In this document: positions 1-6,800 of the stretch, in pieces
Layout of the letters: every line of letters begins with the position of its first letter
Position numbering within the stretch: position 1 is the stretch's first letter
NCBI GenBank assembly: GCA_010027825.1
Contig: RGUK01000059.1
Coordinates: forward strand, 1-7,724
Direction: 5' to 3'
DNA: 7,724 nucleotides
From: a bacterium
Lineage (GTDB): Bacteria; Dependentiae; Babeliae; Babeliales; RVW-14
The notes under the pieces: generated by a model
The model's database searches: none
The model's input: the letters and a program-made list of their open reading frames with translations, nothing else
What the model was told of the DNA's origin: nothing
Made by a program: the position numbers and the translations under genes

Positions 1-1
1 C

Positions 2-274
2 GAAGAACAGTATGAAATCATCAAGCGCCAAGGCCAGACCCCTGATGCCGTGCGTGCAATCAAGATGACGTTCAACACTGCCAAAGCTGAAGTCGCCCCC
101 GCACTTCCCGCACCTGTAATCCAAGGTACCCCGCCCAAACGCACCGCCAAGCCGCCTGTTGAAGTTGCGGAGGAAGAGGAAGAACCAAAGGTTCGCAAGG
201 AAGCTGAACCGAATCCGACTGTTAAGAAGCGCGGCAGTCTTGATTCTCTTGTGGACGAGTGGGACGACGAGTAA
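2..274 (+). CDS. C-terminal end of an unidentified replication-region protein with an acidic tail (5' truncated)
   Basis: The frame is open from the left edge, so only the last 90 residues are visible; the GTG at 50 and later ATGs are internal and should not be taken as the start. The visible part begins with a short helical-looking stretch (EEQYEIIKRQGQTPDAVRAI). It continues into a low-complexity linker rich in Pro, Ala, Glu and Lys, including a run of five Glu, and ends in the acidic tail LDSLVDEWDDE. A disordered linker followed by an acidic tip is typical of phage and bacterial ssDNA-binding proteins, where the tail recruits replication partners. The location just upstream of a primase-helicase fits that. 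No folded domain is visible, so the ssDNA-binding role is inference; any protein with a disordered acidic C-terminus could look the same. The next gene begins 29 bases after the stop. Confidence 0.75.
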   Translation, partial: EEQYEIIKRQGQTPDAVRAIKMTFNTAKAEVAPALPAPVIQGTPPKRTAKPPVEVAEEEEEPKVRKEAEPNPTVKKRGSLDSLVDEWDDE

Positions 275-303
275 GGAAAGGGGGCGCATGCCCCCTACAA
301 AAT
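272..303 (+). promoter_or_regulatory. Candidate hairpin-bridged ribosome-binding site of the HTH gene
   Basis: TAAGGA (272-277) overlaps the upstream stop codon and is the only good Shine-Dalgarno match before the ATG at 304, but it ends 26 bases away, which is too far to work directly. Between them lies a perfect 6-bp stem, GGGGGC-GCAT-GCCCCC (280-295). If it folds, only about 10 unpaired bases remain between TAAGGA and ATG, a workable spacing. Intercistronic hairpins that bring the SD to the start codon are known in phage T4 (genes 25 and 38). No U-run follows the stem, which argues against an intrinsic terminator. The structure is seen directly; the function is inference. Confidence 0.5.
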
Positions 304-582
304 ATGCCATACGCACAAAGAGTTAGAGACGCTATTGAAGAAGCGCCGAAGACGCTAGGCAACCAACTGGGTAGGTGGGCGGTTCATCTGGACTTCCCTG
401 TAACTAAGATTGCCAAGAGCACCGGCGCCACACGGCAGACCGTATACAACTGGTTCAACGGTGGGGAAGTCACGCCCGCATATCGGAACGTGGTACAGGG
501 GCTGCTTGAAATAATGCAAACATCTTCTAGTTCTGAGGATGCTTGGAGAAAGATATGCAACCATCTGAATCTTCAGGGTTAG
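304..582 (+). CDS. Small helix-turn-helix DNA-binding protein, 92 aa
   Basis: This 92-residue protein carries one recognisable helix-turn-helix at about residues 33-53: VTKIAKSTGATRQTVYNW, followed by FNGGEVTPAYRN. The pattern (I/V-x-x-I-A, T-G-A-T-R-Q-T-V-Y-N-W) is typical of Xre/Cro-like or transposase-like HTH units that bind DNA without enzymatic activity. A probable phage regulator or replication accessory factor is the natural reading, but the target site is unknown. The frame extends upstream to a GTG at 259; I chose the ATG at 304 because the longer form would overlap the upstream gene and has no convincing ribosome-binding site. The C-terminal tail contains a Ser-rich stretch (QTSSSSEDAW). 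Its end overlaps the start of the next gene by 28 bases, suggesting coupled translation. An early-gene repressor is possible, but no operator repeats were found. Confidence 0.8.
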   Translation: MPYAQRVRDAIEEAPKTLGNQLGRWAVHLDFPVTKIAKSTGATRQTVYNWFNGGEVTPAYRNVVQGLLEIMQTSSSSEDAWRKICNHLNLQG

Positions 583-752
583 TCGATGAAGTATTTATCC
601 GATACGCCGCGCAGTTCATCTCCGAGGGCGGCATGCCCGTGGAGTGGCAAAAAGAAATGCTCAAGAGGTATCTGTACTACTTTGCCTTAGTACAAGAAAT
701 AGATGCACACTCTAGAAGTGATGTAGGAACGGAGCAACTTTATATCTTGTAA
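555..752 (+). CDS. Small hypothetical phage protein, 65 aa
   Basis: Starts at the ATG at 555, preceded by a good Shine-Dalgarno sequence (GGAG at 545-548, six bases away), which makes the in-frame TTG at 543 unlikely. It begins inside the last 28 bases of the HTH gene and stops 9 bases before the primase-helicase, so it belongs to the same transcription unit. The 65-residue protein has an acidic N-terminus (MQPSESSGLVDEV), a central amphipathic or aromatic segment (VFIRYAAQFISEGGMPVEWQKEMLKRYLYYFALVQ in two pieces around the GGMP turn), and no membrane-length hydrophobic run. I recognise no family. The two predicted helices separated by a GGMPVEW turn suggest a small, soluble, possibly protein-binding phage factor, but no function can be assigned. 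Confidence 0.65.
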   Translation: MQPSESSGLVDEVFIRYAAQFISEGGMPVEWQKEMLKRYLYYFALVQEIDAHSRSDVGTEQLYIL

Positions 753-761
753 GAGGCAAGT

Positions 762-3035
762 ATGGAACCAGTAGAGTTCCTGCAGCGGGTGCTGCCCTCA
801 TCGGGTAAGTACTGCGTGGCAGAGTTTGATACGGAAGCGAAGCGGCATAAGTTTGTAACCACCATCGAGGACATGCTTGAGGGTTCTAAAGAGCACGTCC
901 AACAGAAACTCAATTCATACTTTGCGTTGGGGTCTTTTGTTAAGGATGGGCAGCGCACCGCTGCCAACGTGGCGTACATGCGCTCGTTGTTTATTGACGT
1001 TGATTGTGGCGCGGGCAAGTACCCAACAAAGCGTGAGGGGTTCCTCGCTGCTAGGAAGTTTCTTAAGGACACAGGGCTTGACCAGCTCGGTGCGCCCATC
1101 ATTGTTGATTCGGGTGGGGGTGTTCATCTGTACTGGCCGCTTGACCGTGATGTTCCTAAAGCTGAGTGGTTGCCAGTAGCTAACAACATGAAGAAGCTAT
1201 GCCACGAACATGGTTTCAAGATTGACCGCAGTGTTACTAGTGATGCAGCGCGGGTGTTGCGCATGCCGGGGTCGTACAACTTTAAGTACATCAGCGAAGA
1301 TAAGCCTGACCCCCTGCCGTGCACCATCAAGAGCGAGGGCGGGGATGTATTTGATTTCGATGCGCTGGCTGAGGCCATCAAGTCCAAGCTAGTTGGAACA
1401 CCCGATACTTCCGAGCTTGCTATCCCCGGCACTGCTCCCAAGCGGAAGTCAGACAACGCCCCCAAACTATTCGAGAACAACGGAAGTAAGTTCAAGCTTC
1501 TGCTTGACAAGACCATGAATGGTACGGGGTGTGGCCAACTCAAGTACTACATCGAGCACGCTAGTGAAGATGGCATGGAGCCGTTGTGGCGGGGGCTGTT
1601 GTCGTGGTCAATGAAGTGTGAAGATGCCGACGAGTACAACAAATACCTGAGTGACCTGCACCCCTATGACCATGACCGGATGCAGCAGAAGCTTGCTGAA
1701 ATCAAGGGGCCATACTCCTGCGTAAAGATTGAAGACAACAGTAGCTGTACCGCCTGCGCTAGCTGCCCCCACAAGGGCAAGATTACAAACCCGTTGGTGT
1801 TGGCGCGGTACATGAAGACCGACGAGAAAAAAAAAGAAATTGTAGTAGAAGAGGCGGTAGAAGAATCCGCCCCTAAAATAACCAGACCTCCTGCACCCAA
1901 GGGTTATAGCTACGCCAAGGGTGGCGGCATCATCATGCACAAGCAGCTTGAGAAAAAGAAAAATGACGATGATGAAGACTTGGTTAAAGACGTTAAACTG
2001 CTTGACTACGATTTGTTTGTAGTCCACATCCTCAACCAAAATAAAACGCATATCGTGTACATGGTAGCTGACAAACCGACAGGTGCAGAGACCATCACAT
2101 TCCCGCAGCGGGCCATAGTTAGCAAAGACGAGACGCTTAAGAACCTTGCTGAGCAAAACATCATCGCCATGTGGGGCGCTAACAACGACGCTAATTTGTT
2201 CTCTTATGTACGGGCGGCGGTAGAAGAAGCTAGCCGTAGAAACAATGCCCTCGTAATCCCCTCCCGCTATGGGTGGCAAGAAGACAAATCGTTTGTCTTG
2301 GGTGAGAAAATTTACAAGCCGGACGGCACGATTGAATCTTTCCCCATGCCCAGCCTTGACGCAATGAACAGCAAGACTAAGGTCAAGGGTACAGATGCCG
2401 CATGGTTGAAACCCAGCCTTGACGCAATGAACAGCAAGACTAAGGTCAAGGGTACAGATGCCGCATGGTTGAAAATTGTAGACATCCTGATTGGGCGCAA
2501 GGAGTGGATGCTGCTTGGCTTGGGATTGGTCACAGCGTCTGGTCCGCTGTATGAATTCACTGGCATTCGAGGCTTGACGTTCAATGGGTGCGGCAGGTCC
2601 GGTAGGGGTAAGACTCTAGCGCTGCGGTTGGGGGCTGGGTTCTGGGGACCGCCGTCTATGTTTTCTATCTCGGCAACTAGCTCTGAGGTTGCATTGACTG
2701 AAGCGGCGGGTATGGCTGGCAGCGTCGGGCTTCTTATGGATGAGGCCACTACAAACATCAACGACACGCAGCCCAATGGCTCTAAGAATGACCGCACGTC
2801 ACAAGCGCGGTGGGCCAAGAGCATTATCTATCGGGTGTCTGAGGGCGGGGGTAAGGAACGGTCAACGGCTAAGGGCGGTTTGGTAGTTAACACTGCGTAC
2901 TGGAAGCTCCCGCTGTTCATGACATCCAACTCGTACCTCATGGATGTACTAGCTTCTCAAGACTCGTCCAACGAGCCTATCATGTACCGGCTACTTGAAG
3001 CCACGCTAAGCAGAAGTAATGAACGAACTCAATGA
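762..3035 (+). CDS. Phage primase-helicase (AEP primase + DUF927-type helicase), N-terminal part; frameshifted at the end
   Basis: Probably primes and unwinds DNA during phage replication. The start ATG at 762 has AAGAGG five bases upstream. Domains in order: (1) an AEP/RepB-like primase core at about residues 40-200, with FIDVD (D79, D81), SGGGVHLYW (H122), and the DRSVTSDAARVLRMPGSYNFK segment (155-175, containing D155 and D161); (2) a cysteine cluster C320, C329, C332, C335 followed by PHKGKI, a likely zinc site common in phage primases; (3) a charged Lys/Glu/Asp linker at about 350-395; (4) a DUF927-type P-loop ATPase, with Walker A GRSGRGKT (611-618), Walker B LLMDEAT (D660, E661), an SEGGGKERS loop and an FMTSNS sensor-like segment. 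Residues 530-550 are exactly repeated as 551-571. After RLLEATL (ends 749) the frame reads an unrelated tail and stops, while the expected C-terminus continues in another frame at 3010. Confidence 0.88.
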   Translation: MEPVEFLQRVLPSSGKYCVAEFDTEAKRHKFVTTIEDMLEGSKEHVQQKLNSYFALGSFVKDGQRTAANVAYMRSLFIDVDCGAGKYPTKREGFLAARKFLKDTGLDQLGAPIIVDSGGGVHLYWPLDRDVPKAEWLPVANNMKKLCHEHGFKIDRSVTSDAARVLRMPGSYNFKYISEDKPDPLPCTIKSEGGDVFDFDALAEAIKSKLVGTPDTSELAIPGTAPKRKSDNAPKLFENNGSKFKLLLDKTMNGTGCGQLKYYIEHASEDGMEPLWRGLLSWSMKCEDADEYNKYLSDLHPYDHDRMQQKLAEIKGPYSCVKIEDNSSCTACASCPHKGKITNPLVLARYMKTDEKKKEIVVEEAVEESAPKITRPPAPKGYSYAKGGGIIMHKQLEKKKNDDDEDLVKDVKLLDYDLFVVHILNQNKTHIVYMVADKPTGAETITFPQRAIVSKDETLKNLAEQNIIAMWGANNDANLFSYVRAAVEEASRRNNALVIPSRYGWQEDKSFVLGEKIYKPDGTIESFPMPSLDAMNSKTKVKGTDAAWLKPSLDAMNSKTKVKGTDAAWLKIVDILIGRKEWMLLGLGLVTASGPLYEFTGIRGLTFNGCGRSGRGKTLALRLGAGFWGPPSMFSISATSSEVALTEAAGMAGSVGLLMDEATTNINDTQPNGSKNDRTSQARWAKSIIYRVSEGGGKERSTAKGGLVVNTAYWKLPLFMTSNSYLMDVLASQDSSNEPIMYRLLEATLSRSNERTQ
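2349..2474 (+). repeat. Perfect 63-bp in-frame tandem duplication
   Basis: Two identical, directly adjacent copies of 63 bases (2349-2411 and 2412-2474) lie inside the primase-helicase gene. Each encodes 21 residues beginning PSLDAMNSK and ending TDAAWLK. Being a multiple of three, the duplication keeps the frame open. It lies just upstream of the ATPase domain, before IVDILIGRKEWMLLGLG, which resembles the helix that leads into the Walker A region. There are no synonymous differences between copies, so it is either very recent or an assembly artefact. Confidence 0.97.
3005..3021 (+). other. Probable +1-base frameshift junction in the primase-helicase gene
   Basis: The upstream frame encodes RLLEATL up to 3008, then SRSNERTQ and a stop at 3033. 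The frame of the downstream piece is open only from 3010 and reads A-E-V before MNELNENYG. Removing one A of the AA at 3008-3009 joins them as ATL-AEV-MNELNENYG, giving one protein of about 981 residues. No SD-like sequence precedes the ATG at 3019, so independent initiation is poorly supported. The exact position of the extra base is inference. Confidence 0.65.
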
Positions 3036-3708
3036 GAACTATGGTGTTCCCGGCGCGATGTGGGTGCACTGGGTTGTGCAGAACAGAGATACCTGTCAGG
3101 CGATGGTAAAGAACTGCCGCAAGCAGTTAATGGATATGCTAGTGGAGAAAAACGGTGAGCGCTTCTGGTTTGATGGGTGCGCTGCACTACTCGCTCTGTT
3201 TATCTTACTCGGTAAAAACCACGCCAACATCTGCGACCTGCCGGTTGATAATCTTCTGCAGAACTGCATCGTCAAGCTAATCACTGACGCACGTAAGCAT
3301 GTAAAGTCGGCAAGCAAATCAGCAGTCGATGTGCTCAATTCTTACACACGTGACAAGTTCGGTCAGCTTGTGGTTGTGCGCCGTAGTGAAAACAGCAAGA
3401 TGCTGGAGGCTATGCTAGGTAATAGTGGCGTGATTGACCAGACCATCACACGGTCTCAGATTGCAGGACGGGTTGAGCATGACGTTACCCCCGGCAAAAA
3501 GGATTACTACATTGAGATTCGTGCATTGAAGCAGCACTGTGCGGCTATGGGGTTCAACTTCGAGGAGTTCCAGCGAGAGATTGAACAGATTTATTTCGTG
3601 CAGTACATACCCAAGAAGAACCTATTGGCTAGAACTCGTGGCCCTGAGATGCGGGTTAATGCTATCCGGATAAGCGTGCCGGATACGGAAGCAGATGAAG
3701 AAGCTTGA
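3019..3708 (+). CDS. C-terminal part of the primase-helicase (DUF927-type), in a shifted frame
   Basis: The 229 codons after the ATG at 3019 read as the natural continuation of the preceding helicase rather than as a separate gene. The opening ELNENYGVPGAMWVHWVV resembles the segment that follows the ATPase core in DUF927 helicases, where an ENYG-x-x-G motif precedes a helical region. The rest is helical, with no second P-loop, and ends in a basic/beta-rich tail (KKNLLARTRGPEMRVNAIRISVP) that may be a small DNA-binding or winged-helix-like end. If expressed alone it would lack every catalytic motif. The 17-base overlap with the upstream stop could allow re-initiation, but no ribosome-binding site is visible. 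Two readings remain: a broken gene or sequencing error (preferred), or two coupled subunits. It overlaps the start of the next gene by 14 bases. Confidence 0.7.
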   Translation: MNELNENYGVPGAMWVHWVVQNRDTCQAMVKNCRKQLMDMLVEKNGERFWFDGCAALLALFILLGKNHANICDLPVDNLLQNCIVKLITDARKHVKSASKSAVDVLNSYTRDKFGQLVVVRRSENSKMLEAMLGNSGVIDQTITRSQIAGRVEHDVTPGKKDYYIEIRALKQHCAAMGFNFEEFQREIEQIYFVQYIPKKNLLARTRGPEMRVNAIRISVPDTEADEEA

Positions 3709-3898
3709 GGTTAACTACCCGTGGGCTAGCATGAGCAAGGGGGACGCGATATTTATTCCGACCCTAGATGAGGCGTCTACAAAAGAGGAAGGGCTGAAGA
3801 CAGCCCTTTCCTTTGGTCGGTTTGTTAACTACAAGTTTGGAATCTTTGATGGGCGGCTGGGTGTTCTGTTTATTGTTTCGAGTAGAACGCCTGATTAA
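3695..3898 (+). CDS. Small phage protein resembling the DUF7303-type family, 67 aa
   Basis: The pattern Y-P-W-x-x-M-x-x-G-D-A-I-F-I-P-T (residues 8-23), a short helix (EGLKTALSFGRFVNYKFGI) and a C-terminal strand (GRLGVLFIVSS) match small proteins often found in phage replication regions, with consensus resembling 'YPF-x-x-M-x-VGDSFFVP ... KF ... G-x-RVWRI'. I recall this as DUF7303-like; the assignment is from memory and unverified. Function is unknown. GGAAG sits only three bases before the ATG at 3695. A downstream ATG at 3731 would remove the conserved YPW segment, so 3695 is kept. The gene starts inside the end of the helicase and its last 29 bases overlap, tail to tail, the minus-strand polyvalent gene. 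Confidence 0.65.
   Translation: MKKLEVNYPWASMSKGDAIFIPTLDEASTKEEGLKTALSFGRFVNYKFGIFDGRLGVLFIVSSRTPD
3785..3814 (-). terminator. Candidate intrinsic terminator of the minus-strand polyvalent gene, inside the 67-aa gene
   Basis: A perfect 8-bp stem, AAGGGCTG-AAGA-CAGCCCTT (3789-3808), extends to about 11 bp if one bulged base is allowed. Read on the minus strand it lies about 60 bases beyond the stop of the large gene and is followed by CTTTTG, a short U-run. Read on the plus strand the tail is weaker. This is modest evidence for a minus-strand intrinsic terminator embedded in a plus-strand coding sequence. The stem codes for ordinary residues of the small protein, so coincidence is possible. 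Confidence 0.4.
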
Positions 3899-6800
3899 CT
3901 GCCTTTGATAATCCAATCTGTGCCCTGCGGATGTCGTCCATCCGCTCACGTTTCTCCGGCCCAGACAACGCTGACTGCAACACCAACCTGCGCATAGCGG
4001 CGAGTTCATCCAGTTCTTTTTTGATACTTGCGGTTAGGTCAACCAAAGCAAGTTCCCTGCTGTTCTCTTGTGCAAACTTAGCGGCGTCTTCTGAGCGGCC
4101 TTCTGTAACCATCTTGTTGAACGTAGCCTTGGTCTTATCAAGGCGGTCTGCTGTTTCGTAGAACACCTCAACAGAACCCGAAGCATCCTTAGGCTGGAAC
4201 AACGCGCCTACTATGGGCAGGGTAGACGCCCGACCTGTGGGTGGTTCCACATCCGGTTTGTCGAGAGCCATGAAGTTCATAGCCTGCATCGTGGCGATAC
4301 CCAGCGAACCCATATGCCCACGGATAAAGTAGTCCACCTTGATGGGCGACACACCCGCCACACTGCCCAAGAACTTGGCAAACTCCGTAGTGCTTTCGCG
4401 GTACTGTTCAGCCGGTAAGAACTGCTGCTCTCTGCGGGACACGATAGGCTGGTCGTTGTAGAAAGAGTAGTTGGTCATGACCTCAATACCGGGCTTCATG
4501 AACGTCGGGATGTCGCCCGGCACCGACTGCATCAACAACCGCTGCATGCCCTTAACAGCTTTCTTCGCATCCTCGCCGCCCTTAATCATGTCGATTGTGG
4601 CTTCAGGAATAGCCTTGAAGATGGTGCCGACTTCAAACGGAATCGGGATACGCAGGGGTTCATCCATTCCGGGGATACGAACAAACCAGTTGGAGTACTT
4701 CTCCGGCCCCGCATTCTCGTACGCCTCATCGTCATCCATCATTGCGGCGTAAGCCAAGGTGCAGGCGGTCATCAGCATACCGCGAGTCCAAAACTTACTC
4801 TTCTGGTTTAGCTTTTGCGCGAACGGCATCTTGCCTTGCATCGCTTTGTACGTTACGTTGAGACCTTGAATCTGCGCGTACAAGAAGGGAATCAGCATGT
4901 TAGCCATGTACAGGCTAGGCGACAGACCCCGCTTGTTGTAGTTCATCGACTCCATCGTAGCGAACTGCGCTTCCATATCGGACAAGCCCTGCTTGCGGAA
5001 AGAGTTGTAGATACGCACACGCGATGCAGCGTCAGATGCGGAGGCAAGTCGGTCAGCCATAGCTGCCAGTTTAGATACTCGCCCACCTTCCCCATTAGTA
5101 ATCTGCAGCAGAATCTTCTGCATATCTTCAGGCATGCCGTTTAAGGTCTGCCCCCCAAGAATGGCGCCTTTCTGTAGTGCTTTGTATCCTTCGCTCTTAC
5201 CGCGCATGATGTCGAAGTATTCTTTGGTTGCCCCCACCACTGGCATATCATCTGCTCCGGTCACAAGCCAGTTGTTGGTTGAGTCACGAATGATTTGACG
5301 CGCCACGTACACAGGGTTTCTAGTGATAGCCAAACGCAACCAACGGGTCGGCACCGACATCGCTCTCATGAACGCCGGGATGGTGGCACGAATACCTTCC
5401 ATACCCTTGACTAGAAGGTCGGCAGGGATGCCGATAGCTTCCAGTTGCTTTTGGTTCATCATGGCGTAGTAGTTCTCGCCCTTGTATTTGAACCTGATTA
5501 CGTTGGGAGAGGTAGGTCCGTCGCCCTTGAAGATACCGTTATAAGGTTTGCCATCTTTATTAACTTTGGGGTTGCCCTTGTCATCTAGAGGAACATCTAG
5601 TAGCCCAGAGTTAGCGAAAGCAAAAGCGGTTTCTTTGGTGGCCTGATTGCGCAGCGCCATTTCAGTAAGCAGCCGTGTGTTTTGCAACGAGCCAGTATAG
5701 AAGTCAAGGATGGGGTGGGTACCACCGATAAGTTGTTGCAGGTGCGGTTGGTTCTTAAGGTTGCCTACAGTAAGCGGAGCAAGTTCTTCGCCAATAACAA
5801 GTTCAGCATTGCCATTGCGCATGCGGTAGAACGGGAAGTATTCTTTGTCCTTGATGAGGCGGTCTCTTTCTTTCTCACTCATAGCGCCTGTTTCTACAAG
5901 GAAATTAAGCAGTCCCTCGTTGTATTGCTTGTACATCTTCCGTGCTTCACGGAACGCAGGCTCGCTATCCCCCGCTGCAAACGCAGCGTCAAGTTCTTCC
6001 TTGGTGATGTGGCGCTCTTCGTAGTCGAGGGTGTTCTTCTTTTCTTGCCTAGCACGAACCGCCGCCATGTACAACGAGAAGGCTTCGTTGACTGCGTTAG
6101 CGTTACCAAATGTTTCTTTAGCCCCGTTCAATACTTGCGCAATCTTTGAAAGGCTGGGGCCTTCTTTGGTAGTTAGTTTGTAGTAGCCTTTCTCATCCTT
6201 CTCGTAGGTGAGCGGACCGTTAGTAGCAACCTCAGACATAGCGTTGTTGGCGTAGTCACTCATGCGCAAGTGGTACATCATCTGCATTGCCTGTGCTTCG
6301 TCTTTCATATAAGCAGCAGCGCGTTCCACCGGAGCAAGGCGGTCAATCCACTGAGTAACACCAGCCAGACCAAGAAGGTTAGCCTTGATGTTAGCAACCA
6401 ACCCCTTCTCTTTGCCGATGATGCCGCCCTTGGCGATGCCTTTCATGGTCTGGGCTTGCGGGGTGTTAGCCCATTGCTCACCACCAAGACGGAACGCTGC
6501 CTGCCCTGTCGGGGATACGTACACACCCGGACGGTTTTTACCCAGCGTTTGTTCTGCGTCCCGGATAATCTTGTAGATGTCGCTAGTAGATACCCGGTCA
6601 AGGCCGAACGAAGTGAAGCCCATCTTCTTGAGGGAGGCGCGGAGCGTACCGACAAGCTCTTTGATAAAGCGGTTAGCCTTCTTCAGGAACCCTTCGGTGG
6701 CACGTTGCTGCGCCGTGTAGGCAATCAGTTCGCGGACTTGTTCGACGGCTACTTGTTCTTTTGTAAGACCTTTGCCGTACTTATTTTTAATACGCGCTAG

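Noticed and set aside
280..295. GC-rich hairpin as an intrinsic terminator
   Set aside because: No U-run follows it (TACAAAAT instead), and the downstream genes appear to belong to the same transcription unit.
259..303. Upstream GTG start for the HTH protein
   Set aside because: It would overlap the previous gene's end, adds a low-quality 15-residue extension, and has a poorer initiation context than the hairpin-bridged ATG at 304.
740..1102. 120-codon open frame on the minus strand
   Set aside because: Antisense to the primase core, with no family resemblance and no plausible place in the plus-strand operon.
1608..2279. 223-codon open frame on the minus strand
   Set aside because: Antisense to the primase-helicase; its odd Phe/Tyr/Val-rich product mirrors the Lys/Glu/Asp-rich linker on the coding strand and has no recognisable domain.
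2312..2824. 170-codon open frame on the minus strand
   Set aside because: Antisense to the Walker A/B region. It shows a repeat only because it reads the complement of the 63-bp duplication.
3000..3035. Programmed -1 ribosomal frameshift joining the helicase halves
   Set aside because: The downstream frame is +1 (or -2) relative to the upstream one and no slippery heptamer is present in the short overlap.
5682..6149. 155-codon open frame on the plus strand
   Set aside because: Antisense to the middle of the polyvalent protein, whose own frame has strong family motifs on both sides.
6270..6800. 176-codon open frame on the plus strand
   Set aside because: Antisense to the polyvalent protein; composition follows from the opposite strand and no ribosome-binding site or domain was seen.
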